A stretch of DNA of 64,000 nucleotides from FEN-1139 sp964396375 (lineage in GTDB: Bacteria > Myxococcota_A > Polyangia > Polyangiales > Polyangiaceae): assembly GCA_964396375.1 (NCBI GenBank), contig CAYNEY010000032.1, positions 1 through 64,000 of the forward strand, read 5' to 3'. The notes below the pieces were generated by a model, which had not been told where the DNA came from, ran no database searches, and saw only the letters and a list, made by a program, of their open reading frames with translations. This document shows, one piece after another, positions 7,170-14,050 of the stretch (positions are counted from its first letter, which is position 1; the number at the start of each line of letters is the position of its first letter). The position numbers were made by a program, and so were the translations under genes.

Positions 7170-7375
7170 ATGAAGCGGACCCAGCAAGAGAAGCGCGTGG
7201 GGAGGGCCCATGGACGAGGCGCGAGGAGCACGAGCACGGAGGTGGAGGTCGAGCGCCTGGGCAGGCGCTTCGAGATGTTCCGGCGCAATCACGAGCCTGG
7301 GACCCGAATTCCGGATGCACTGCGAGCCGCGGCCCTGGCCGCGCTGGAGCGAGGCGCGTCTTCGGGTGATTTGTT
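7170..7375 (+). pseudogene. Truncated helix-turn-helix/TnpA-like ORF
   Basis: An ATG at 7170 follows GAGGAGCCGG. The protein starts MKRTQQEKRVGRAHGRGARS and continues EVERLGRRFEMFRRNHEPGT, RIPDALRAAALAALERGASS. It looks like the N-terminus of the small HTH accessory protein carried by some IS66-type elements. It is cut at 7375/7376 by the 335-bp duplication, after which six unrelated codons precede a stop at 7394. The family call is tentative. The truncation is clear because the right flank equals 4636 onward. Confidence 0.5.
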
Positions 7376-7710
7376 CCGTACCTGGAGGCGTTGATGGCTG
7401 TCTAGATCCGCCTGAGGATGGTGTCGTAGGGGTTGGGGAGCCAGCTTGCTACACCAGGCTTGAAGGGCGCCTTACTGCGTTTTCGGCCGTGTGCGTCGCG
7501 GTGCTCTGACCCGTCCGCCCCCACGGGATAAGGCTCCAGCCGAGGTGTGGGTCCCTCCCGGGACCCTCCCAAACCCCGGCCTTCTTTGCGTTGCGGCCCC
7601 CGACACGGGCACGAACACCGAAGTCGCGATATCCTCAGCGGCATGCAGCCCCTTCGAGCACGCGTGCACAACGGAAGACTCAAGCTCGACGAGCCCACGG
7701 ACTTGCCCGA
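7376..7710. repeat. 335-bp exact direct repeat, copy 2 (partner 4636-4970)
   Basis: Identical to 4636-4970. It begins inside the truncated HTH ORF and brings along the last codons of abiEi, so this is the derived copy. It ends within the antitoxin gene of module 2, after which modules 1 and 2 diverge. Confidence 0.95.
7539..7580. repeat. Stem-loop upstream of TA module 2
   Basis: Identical to 4799-4840, being inside the exact duplication. Confidence 0.65.
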
Positions 7711-7876
7711 GGGTGCGGAAGTGCCGCTCAACGTCTCCGACGACTGGGACGATCTTGACGACGAAGACCGAGCGGCGCTGCATCAAGAAATCGCCACCTC
7801 AATTACGGAACGACGAGCTGGCGCACCAATATTTTCGGCAGAAGAGGTGCTAGCTGAGCTAGGCTCCCGCCAGTGA
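7643..7876 (+). CDS. Type II antitoxin, module 2
   Basis: A 77-residue antitoxin from the ATG at 7643. Its first 23 codons are identical to module 1 because of the 335-bp duplication. The remainder is different (WDDLDDEDRAALHQEIATSI, then RRAGAPIFSAEEVLAELG). The acidic middle and helical C-terminus fit an antitoxin whose toxin-binding part has been exchanged. The stop overlaps the toxin start (GTGA). An identical N-terminus joined to an unrelated C-terminus suggests recombination within the coding sequence. Confidence 0.8.
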   Translation: MQPLRARVHNGRLKLDEPTDLPEGAEVPLNVSDDWDDLDDEDRAALHQEIATSITERRAGAPIFSAEEVLAELGSRQ

Positions 7877-8172
7877 AGCTCCGTATTTCGGAGCGTGCTC
7901 GCAGACGAATGCGGGCAGAGGACGAATGGTGGCGCCTGAATCGCAGTGACGCGCCAGACCTCTTCAAGCAGGAACTCGCTGACGCATTCGATCGCATTGT
8001 TCGAGCGCCACGCGTTAGGCGAGTTTACGCCCGGATTGAAGGGGATCCGATCTGGCGAGTGCTGATGCCGGTTACCGAGCGGCACGTGTACTTCTCGATC
8101 GACGAAAAGGCCGAGGAAGTCGTGATCGAGACCGTCTGGGGCGCTCGCCGCAAACGCGGTCCGCGTCTGTAG
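7873..8172 (+). CDS. RelE/ParE-family toxin, module 2
   Basis: A 99-residue toxin from GTG 7873. It keeps the family pattern: AEDEWWRLNRSD near 15-26, LFKQELADAFDRI near 30-42, WRVLMPVTERHVYFSID near 61-77, and the terminal VWGARRKRGPRL. It is the most divergent of the four in the N-terminal helices (RARRRMRAEDEW). It is coupled to its antitoxin by 4 bp and followed by the conserved post-toxin block. There the leader gene start (GTGACAGCC, 8221) is immediately fused to the upstream region of module 3. Confidence 0.82.
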   Translation: MKLRISERARRRMRAEDEWWRLNRSDAPDLFKQELADAFDRIVRAPRVRRVYARIEGDPIWRVLMPVTERHVYFSIDEKAEEVVIETVWGARRKRGPRL

Positions 8173-8295
8173 CGTTTTCTCTTGGGTCGCCTCACGGAAA
8201 GGCGGCTGAACTCGGAAGCCGTGACAGCCTTGCTGCGTTCTCGGCCGTGTGCGTCACGGTGCTCTGACCCGCCCGCCGCCACGGGACACGGCTCC

Positions 8296-8339
8296 GGCCG
8301 AGGTTTGGGCCCCTCCCGGGACCCTCCCAAACCCCGGCC
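8296..8339. repeat. Stem-loop upstream of TA module 3
   Basis: GGCCGAGGTTTGGG (8296-8309) pairs with CCCAAACCCCGGCC (8326-8339) with a single mismatch. This is the best-paired copy of the element. Confidence 0.7.
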
Positions 8340-8399
8340 TTCTTGGCGTCGCGGCCCCGGTACGGGCACGAACGCCTAAGTCGCGATATCCTCAACGGC

Positions 8400-8627
8400 A
8401 TGTTGGCTATCAAAGCGCACGTCAAAAGCGGTCGGATCATCGTTGATGAGCCAACGGATCTACCCGAAGGGGCAGAGCTCGATCTGGTGGTCGTTGGCAA
8501 TGACGATCTCGGCGAAGAAGACGAGTTGGCATTGATGGCATCGCTTGATCGCGCGCTCGATGATGAAGATGCCGGGCGTACCGTGAACGTCGACGAATTC
8601 CTCGCGGAAGTACGAGCTCAGATGTGA
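8400..8627 (+). CDS. Type II antitoxin, module 3
   Basis: A 75-residue antitoxin from ATG 8400, preceded by the conserved TCGCGATATCCTCAACGGC. The N-terminus MLAIKAHVKSGRIIVDEPTD and LPEGAELDLVVV belong to the shared beta-hairpin domain. The C-terminal helices (LALMASLDRALDDEDAGRTV) resemble those of modules 1 and 4. It is coupled to the toxin by GTGA. It probably acts as toxin neutraliser and autorepressor, as is general for type II antitoxins. Confidence 0.8.
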   Translation: MLAIKAHVKSGRIIVDEPTDLPEGAELDLVVVGNDDLGEEDELALMASLDRALDDEDAGRTVNVDEFLAEVRAQM

Positions 8628-8920
8628 AGCTGAAGATATTCGAGGAAGCGCGACTTCAATTTCGCACGGAGAATGCTTGGTGGCGGGAGAACCGCGACAT
8701 CAAGACTCTGTTTGCTCAGGAATTCCTCGCGACGATTCGGCATATTCAGAAAGTGCCTGGAGCAGGGCCCGTATACGTGGAGAGGCGTGGTCGGGCGATC
8801 CGCAAGTGGCTAATGCCAAAGACCCGTTGCCACATCTACTATCGAGTAGATTCTGAGCAGGATGTGCTTCTGATCTACTCAGTGTGGGGCGCTCGAAGAG
8901 GTCGCGGACCAGCCTTGTAG
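8624..8920 (+). CDS. RelE/ParE-family toxin, module 3
   Basis: A 98-residue toxin from GTG 8624. Family features are AWWRENRDIKTLFAQEF near 19-35, RKWLMPKTRCHIYYRVD near 60-76, and the C-terminus VWGARRGRGPAL. By eye it is closest to the toxin of module 1. The frame is intact and the post-toxin block follows, with a leader copy starting at 8969. Confidence 0.82.
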   Translation: MKLKIFEEARLQFRTENAWWRENRDIKTLFAQEFLATIRHIQKVPGAGPVYVERRGRAIRKWLMPKTRCHIYYRVDSEQDVLLIYSVWGARRGRGPAL

Positions 8921-8968
8921 CGTCTTCTCTTTGGTTGCCTCACGGAAAGGCGGCTGAACTCGGAAGCC

Positions 8969-9088
8969 GTGACAGCCCTCTTCCACGCCTTGATACACCT
9001 GGCCCGCCTGCGCTGGCTGGGTGTCGCGATTTGTGCGTTGGCGACGTTGTGCGTCACGACCCATGCATCGGCGCTTGTCGGTGCGTCT
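8969..9088 (+). pseudogene. Secreted leader gene, copy C (only the signal peptide remains)
   Basis: From GTG 8969 the frame encodes the shared signal peptide (LRWLGVAICALATLCVTTHA, SALVGA). After about 40 codons the shared linker and toxin part are replaced by unrelated DNA that leads into the 103-bp repeat at 9148. The frame stays open to 9394 but the extension has no recognisable content. It is a leader cut by recombination. A TA module (9673) follows in place of a toxin domain and immunity gene. Confidence 0.7.
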
Positions 9089-9147
9089 CGGCTTCCTTGC
9101 TCGTCCTTCGCCGCCGCTCGTCGTGTCGCCATGTCGCGTGCCCCCGT

Positions 9148-9250
9148 GCCAACGACTTGCGAGGCAGAAGAGCTTGAGATTCCCCGTGGCAGCCCGCGGG
9201 GGGCGGTGGCTGTACCCCTGAACGGCCAGCAACCGGCGCCGGACAGTGGG
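9148..9250. repeat. 103-bp dispersed repeat, copy 2 (partner 3711-3813)
   Basis: Near-identical to 3711-3813 at an offset of 5437. It lies just after the broken leader gene, so it may have taken part in the recombination that broke it. Confidence 0.6.
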
Positions 9251-9567
9251 CTGCTCCGTCCGTTGGGACGGATGTGTTCCGCTGAGACGAGCGGCGCTTT
9301 CCTTGGGACGACCGCGGCGGGAGCAGGGCCCCTGCGTTCGACCCGTTGGCTTCAGCGACCCAGAACGTGGCGATGCCATCGCCGCCGCGCATAAGGCGCC
9401 TCATGCGAAGCGGCTCTCGTGCCGGGCATGACACCCGCCTTTGTGCGTTTCCTCGCCGGCCTAGACACAATCCTGGAGGATTCATGTCTTCTCGGGCGGG
9501 CAGCTGCGCTCCGCGCGGGGTGCGTCGCGATGCGCTCACCCGCCCGCCCCCACGGGTGTGCGGCTCC
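9251..9567. other. Noncoding spacer before module 4
   Basis: No gene or family-specific motif is seen. A short inverted repeat (GGCGATGCCATCGCC, 9370-9384) is present. The conserved upstream region of TA modules begins near 9520. Confidence 0.4.
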
Positions 9568-9611
9568 GGCCAAGGTTTGGGCCCCACTCGGGACCCTCCC
9601 AAACCTCGGCC
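9568..9611. repeat. Stem-loop upstream of TA module 4
   Basis: GGCCAAGGTTTGGG (9568-9581) pairs with CCCAAACCTCGGCC (9598-9611) with one mismatch. The sequence differs from copy 3 at three stem positions, yet the stem is kept. Confidence 0.7.
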
Positions 9612-9672
9612 TTCTTTGCGTCGCGGCCCCCGACACGGGCACGAACGGCCATCTCGCGATATCCTCAGCGGC

Positions 9673-9912
9673 ATGCAAGCCCTCAAGGCACACGTCAGAA
9701 GCGGTCGGATCATCGTTGATGAGCCAACGGATCTACCCGAAGGGGCAGAGCTGGAGGTGGGATGCTTGCAGGTAGTCGATTCAGGCGACGACCTCGACGA
9801 CGAGGAGCGAGAGCGTCTGCATCGCGGCTTGGACCAGGCGATCGCATCCGTGCGCGCGGGGCGAACTGTCGATGGCGATGAGGTGATCAATCGGCTATTG
9901 TCTCGCCCGTGA
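9673..9912 (+). CDS. Type II antitoxin, module 4
   Basis: A 79-residue antitoxin from ATG 9673. The first 30 residues (MQALKAHVRSGRIIVDEPTD, LPEGAELEV) are nearly those of module 3. The rest is specific (DDLDDEERERLHRGLDQAIA, then AGRTVDGDEVINRLLSRP). It shares the conserved sequence before the start codon and overlaps the toxin gene by GTGA. It is presumed to bind the toxin through the variable C-terminus. Confidence 0.8.
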   Translation: MQALKAHVRSGRIIVDEPTDLPEGAELEVGCLQVVDSGDDLDDEERERLHRGLDQAIASVRAGRTVDGDEVINRLLSRP

Positions 9913-10208
9913 GGCTCGTCTTTTCGCCAGAAGCAGATGAGGACGTCGACAGAGTCGACACTTGGTGGCGAGAGAATCGACAGGACGGTCCTCGACTGTT
10001 TGCTGAAGAGCTAGCGTGCACTCGAGATCAGATTCTGCGAAATCCACTGATCTATAAGCCCTACTGCGAACGCAATGGCGTGATCGTCCGTCGGTGGTTG
10101 ATGAGGCGAACCGAGCAGCACGTTTACTATGAGGTCGATCTCGAACACGACCTAGTGATCGTCCTGCGTGTCTGGGGAGCCCGCCGCAAACGCGGTCCGC
10201 GTCTATAG
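9909..10208 (+). CDS. RelE/ParE-family toxin, module 4
   Basis: A 99-residue toxin from GTG 9909. It has TWWRENRQDGPRLFAEEL near 18-35, RRWLMRRTEQHVYYEVD near 61-77, and the C-terminal VWGARRKRGPRL. The frame is intact. The post-toxin block and a fourth leader gene follow. Confidence 0.82.
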   Translation: MRLVFSPEADEDVDRVDTWWRENRQDGPRLFAEELACTRDQILRNPLIYKPYCERNGVIVRRWLMRRTEQHVYYEVDLEHDLVIVLRVWGARRKRGPRL

Positions 10209-10256
10209 CGTTGTCTCTTTAGTCGCCCCACGGAAAGGCGGCACAACTCGGAAGTC

Positions 10257-10840
10257 GTGACAGCCCTTCTACACGCCTTGGCAAACCTGGCCCGCCTGCG
10301 CTGGCTGGCTGCAACGTTTTGTGCGCTGGCGATGTTGTGCGTGACAACGCAAGCATCGGCCTTTGCCGGTGCGACCGCGCACGTACGCATCGACGTCAAC
10401 GCCGGCGCCGACATCGCGACGACCGCGTCCACATCTGAGCTCGCGCAGACAAAAGCTCGCGTCGGGGGTTTCGACCAAAATTTCTCACTGAACACCTGCG
10501 CAAACGCGCTTGTAGCCCTCGAATCGCACCGAGGAATTTCGCCTACTCAGTGCGAGACTGCGTCGGCTTCTTCTTATGCCGCAAGGGGGGGAGCGCAGGC
10601 GACAGAGAGTGCGTTGCACGTTGCGCTGAAGCTTCCGGGCGCGACGAACACCGTAAACCATTTTTTGGAAAGGCCGCGCATAACCTAGGCGGACTGGTGA
10701 CGCACTTTGGTTCGCCCGCGACTGCCTATACCGCGCTCTATGATGCAACGAACGCAGTGGTCAAGGCGCAGGGAACAACGGGCCTCTTCCAGTCGGCTGT
10801 GAACGTTGCCGGGCAGTCGGTAACAGTAAGGATATCGACC
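10257..10840 (+). pseudogene. Secreted toxin-like protein with shared leader (copy D, frameshifted and truncated)
   Basis: GTG 10257 starts the shared signal peptide (LRWLAATFCALAMLCVTTQA) and linker (ATAHVRIDVNAGADI). The frame reads TNTVNHF and then shifts in a run of six T at about 10665-10670. One added T restores NHFFGKAAHNLGGLVTHFGS, followed by YTALYDATNAVVKAQGTTGL and NVAGQSVTVRI in the second frame. That C-terminal part resembles a polymorphic-toxin tail, and its end matches the frame at the left edge of this window. After about 10840 the tail is lost next to an ISAzo13 fragment, so the gene is broken at its 3' end whatever the cause of the frameshift. No immunity gene remains. Confidence 0.65.
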
Positions 10841-10884
10841 ACAATTATCCTTCCATCTTGGTGTGGGTATGATTCACTCGGGGC

Positions 10885-11194
10885 GTGAAGCGCAGCCTTG
10901 AGCAGGAAGCCACGCTGGTGGAGAAGTATGCAGCCGTCTCTGCCATTCTTGATGAGCGCGGTCGAAGGTTGTGGGCCGCTGCAGAATCCCGCGCGATCGG
11001 CTACGGTGGAGATGCGGTAGTCTCAGCCGCGACCGGATTGGCACGGCCGACAATTCGAAGAGGCCGAGCAGAGATCGAAGCTGGCGTGGTGGTGACGGAT
11101 CGAATTCGCCAGCCTGGTGCGGGGAGACCGCGATTGCAGGACCGCCAGCCGGGCCTGGATGAGGCGTTGGAACGGTTGGTGGATCCAGTTGCCA
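10885..11194 (+). pseudogene. ISAzo13-family transposase, N-terminal fragment
   Basis: From GTG 10885 the frame reads EKYAAVSAILDERGRRLWAA, AESRAIGYGGDAVVSAATGL and GRPRLQDRQPGLDEALERLV, which is the typical N-terminal region of ISAzo13/ISNCY-type transposases. Homology stops after LVDPV near 11190, where two repeated units of another element begin. The remaining three quarters of the protein, including the catalytic core, are absent. Confidence 0.75.
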
Positions 11195-11240
11195 ATTTCC
11201 ACCCCCATGGGGCCACCTGATTTCCAGGGTCATGGGGCCA
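11195..11240. repeat. Two repeated units, possible IS terminus
   Basis: ATTTCCA...CATGGGGCCA occurs at 11195-11215 and 11220-11240, 25 bp apart. The arrangement resembles repeated binding sites at an IS21-type end. It sits exactly where ISAzo13 homology ends. Confidence 0.4.
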
Positions 11241-11633
11241 GGGGAGCATGCAGGAACGACCGGTCGGTATAGTGCACGACCGAGGGTCTGACGTCGATCC
11301 CAAATTGGGGGGAGAGGGAGGCTCAGGGCAGCCCTACCGAGACCCCCGGAGGGGTCCCGGCAGGACAACCGCGCACGTCAACATGCACTTCGTCGGGCGG
11401 ATACCAGTCAACTACCGAGGTTCAACCAGCTTACGAGACATTGGTCGTCTTGGCCACAAGGCCAAGGCGCGCAACGCCAAGCCAACCCAGCCCAAGAAGG
11501 CGTGATCCCATCACGCTGTACCGCGGGGATCTGGTCGGACAACCGCTTCACCACATTCCCACACCAGATTCCCACGGATTTCGAAAGCCATCAACAACTC
11601 TGCGTACGACTGCAAGAAGCAGAGACGTCGACC
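11241..11633. other. Noncoding sequence before vapC
   Basis: No gene is supported. A vapB antitoxin would be expected just before vapC, but no frame here resembles one. A basic peptide end (HKAKARNAKPTQPKKA, stop at 11505) is open in one frame but unassigned. Confidence 0.35.
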
Positions 11634-11711
11634 ATGAGTGTTGTCGTCGATACGTGCGTTTGGTCGTTGGCGCTCCGGTGGGTCACGCGCCTCGCTCATG
11701 AGGCACCACGC
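11634..11711 (+). pseudogene. vapC: vapC PIN-domain toxin, 5' part
   Basis: ATG 11634 opens MSVVVDTCVWSLALRW, the start of a PIN-domain ribonuclease with the first catalytic Asp (VDT). After 26 codons the gene is split by the IS21-type element at 11712-15460. The last 8 bp (CACCACGC) are the target duplication. Removing the element and one copy of the duplication joins codon 26 (CGC) in frame to GAA at 15469. Confidence 0.85.
11704..11711. repeat. 8-bp target-site duplication, left copy
   Basis: CACCACGC directly left of the element end, repeated at 15461-15468. Confidence 0.9.
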
Positions 11712-11876
11712 CTTCAGCGCTACTCAGATCTGACCCAGCTTTGCTTGCCAGAAGTGGACCGGGCGGATTCCTTGCAACAGCAAGTGGTACGCGTTAGTGG
11801 GCAGGCCCATGGACGGCGACAGCCCCCGAGACTGTTGGTGTCGGAGGCTGCTGGGAAAGGGGTTGAGGGCGAGTGG

Positions 11877-12600
11877 TTAGCCGGTGGGTTCACGCAGTGA
11901 GGGACCTGTGATGGTGACGGTGTGGCACTGGTGCCTCAGTCGACTGAGCAGAGCTGAGACGAGGGCCTTGTTGCCGAGGAATGCTCCCCAGTGGTTGTAG
12001 TCGAGGTTGGTCGTGATGATGGTGGAGCGCCTGCGGTACCTCTCCTCCATGAGCTTGAAGAAGATGTTGGTCTGCTCGGGCTTGAGGTTCAGATATCCCA
12101 TCTCGTCGATCACCAGGAGGTCGACGCTGGCAAGACGGTTGAGCAGGCGTCGCGTCGAGCGGTCGGCGAGCGAGGCGTACATCTCNNNNNNNNNNCTGGG
12201 CCCGCATGAAGATGCCTCGGTGGCCATTTTGCAGCGCCTTGAGCAATAGTCCCGAGGCCAACCCTGTCTTGCCCACACCAGTCTCGCCGATGAAGACGAT
12301 GTTCTCGGCCTTGGCGATGAAGTCCAGCCCAGCGAAGGTCTTGATCTGCCGCTGATCAACGCCCTTCTGTCGCTTGTATGGGAAGGTCTCCAGGGACCAC
12401 TGCTCGGGCATCCGTGCTTGCTTGATCCTGTAGGACAGGGCCGCCTCTTGGTTACGCTGCCACTGCGCCCTCAGGAGCCGCAAGATCACGTCCTCGTAGG
12501 GAGACTGGGCCTTGTCGGCTCGCTTCAACTCGTCGTCGAGTAGTTCGGCGATGCGGTGTAGACGCAGGTTGTTCAGTAGCTGCTCTGTTTCATCCTTCAT
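11877..12600 (-). CDS. istB: IstB-like ATPase of IS21-type element
   Basis: The start is at 12600 (MKDETEQLLNNLRLHRIAEL), overlapping the istA stop. Walker A is GETGVGKT, about 105 residues in. After the 10-N gap at 12186-12195 the frame changes, which fits an arbitrary gap size. The second half reads STRRLLNRLASVDLLVIDEM (Walker B), YRRRSTIITTNLDYNHWG and ALVSALLSRLRHQCHTVTI, ending at 11877. IstB is the AAA+ helper that loads IstA on target DNA. Length is normal for the family (about 240 aa). It is probably an intact gene with a sequencing gap. Confidence 0.88.
12186..12195. other. Assembly gap (10 N) in istB
   Basis: Ten N separate two istB halves that are in different frames, so the true missing length is not 10. 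Confidence 0.95.
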
Positions 12601-14050
12601 TGGGTTCTCCGTCCGGCTCCGTGGAATCATCGCTGTCCGTCTGGTTATCTGGGGTCACCGACTCGAGTGACACGGGGAAGAAGTCTGAAGCGATGCGACG
12701 CAACACCATCGTGTCCAGACGCTCCAGATCGTAGAGACCGAAGTGCGCGGCATCACCTATCGCTGCCAGCAGCGGACCGCTCGGATAGTCGTGCCACATC
12801 TGCACCAGTCGCCGAAGGACGGTTGGCCATCGGGTGGAGGCGCGCTGCTTGAGCGCCACGGCGTAGCTGGCTAGCGGCTCGCCCTCACTGGCGAGCAACA
12901 GCTCATCGGGCGTCGGTTGGTTGCGCTGCTTTGCCTGCTCTCCGCGAGGGGGACGGTGCGCTGGCTCCGTGGTGCGGCTCTTGGAAAACCCGGTAGCCCT
13001 CGCGTGCTCAGCCACAACACGAGGTCCCTCGAGCACAAGTATTTGGCCCTTGCTCTCCCGTACCTCCACGCGCCGACCAATTAGTTGCCAGGGCACCGAG
13101 TAGATGTGACCATCAACGTGCACAAACCCCTCGGTATCCACGATGCGATGGTGAAGGCGGTAGATCTCCGGCACCCATTCGGGGCGTCGCTTCAGGCGCG
13201 GCAGCTCCTGAGCGAAGAGCTCCCGGGAGCTGGCCTGGAGCTCTCGCCGCCGTTTGGTATTTACCTGCTCACACCACTGCCGCGCCTGTCGGTTGGCATC
13301 CACAAAGTCATCAAAGGTGCGACCCGCAAGGAAGTTGCGCTCGAAATGATCGAAGCCCCGTTCGACATGTGCCGAGCGGTTGGCGTCTCCCTTCTCGTGA
13401 GCCGCGAAGGTGAAGCCATAACGCTTGCCGAAAGCCTCCATCTCTGGCACCGGCACCATCGTTGCGCCCGTGCCCGTCAACACCACCACATGGGTATTGT
13501 CGATCATGCAACGCCCGCAGAAACCATCAAAGAAGACCGACGCCTCCTCGAAGAAGAGCTTGCAGGTGAAGCGATCGAATCGCGGATACATCTGCAAGAA
13601 GCGCATCCGTGAGTAGCACAGGACGAGCGACGCGGTCTGCGCGACTCGTTCCTTGCCCGCCAGCACCACACGGTGCGGCGAGGTGTCGTGCTGCATCTCC
13701 TCGCCGGGCTCGAAGACGTAGCGCCCCGTCGGCTTCGGCGGCGTGTATCCGATGCCGTGCCGTCGGCAATACCCGGTCAGTGCCGAGTACGACAACTCGA
13801 TTCCCTTGTGCAGTAGCTCCTCATGCACTCGCACCAGGTTGCCCTTGCACCGTATATGCAGCTCACGGATCTCGCTGTCGTGAGGCTCTCCGAGCTCAGC
13901 GCGTTGCTGCACCGAGATCGTCGAGGTGCCGGCACGCAGCACCTTTCGCACTGTGCCCCGTGATAGCCCAGTCAGCTTGCCTACCGCACGGATCCCGTGC
14001 CCCCGCTGGGTCAGCTCCAAGATCGTCCTTCGGACCGACTCATCCAGCAT
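12590..14050 (-). CDS. istA: IstA-like DDE transposase of IS21-type element
   Basis: About 486 residues from the ATG at 14050 (MLDESVRRTILELTQRGHGI), which overlaps the end of the ParB-like gene by 11 bp. An extension to 14116 is open but lies inside that gene. An N-terminal HTH is seen (IRAVGKLTGLSRGTVRKVL). The rve-type catalytic core has Asp in MQHDTSPHR, Asp in MIDNTHVVVL and Glu in HVERGFDHFERNF. A Mu-transposase-like C-terminal segment carries HVDGHIYSVPWQLIGRRVEV. The acidic tail ends DDSTEPDGEPNEG. The frame is intact, so with istB it could be functional. Confidence 0.9.
   Translation of the reverse strand: MLDESVRRTILELTQRGHGIRAVGKLTGLSRGTVRKVLRAGTSTISVQQRAELGEPHDSEIRELHIRCKGNLVRVHEELLHKGIELSYSALTGYCRRHGIGYTPPKPTGRYVFEPGEEMQHDTSPHRVVLAGKERVAQTASLVLCYSRMRFLQMYPRFDRFTCKLFFEEASVFFDGFCGRCMIDNTHVVVLTGTGATMVPVPEMEAFGKRYGFTFAAHEKGDANRSAHVERGFDHFERNFLAGRTFDDFVDANRQARQWCEQVNTKRRRELQASSRELFAQELPRLKRRPEWVPEIYRLHHRIVDTEGFVHVDGHIYSVPWQLIGRRVEVRESKGQILVLEGPRVVAEHARATGFSKSRTTEPAHRPPRGEQAKQRNQPTPDELLLASEGEPLASYAVALKQRASTRWPTVLRRLVQMWHDYPSGPLLAAIGDAAHFGLYDLERLDTMVLRRIASDFFPVSLESVTPDNQTDSDDSTEPDGEPNEG

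Noticed and set aside
8221..8240. Leader copy B as a gene
   Set aside because: Only the first few codons (GTGACAGCC...) remain before fusion to the next module's upstream region.
4799..9611. Integron attC sites
   Set aside because: The stem-loops lack the attC core (RYYYAAC and GTTRRRY) and there is no intI gene.
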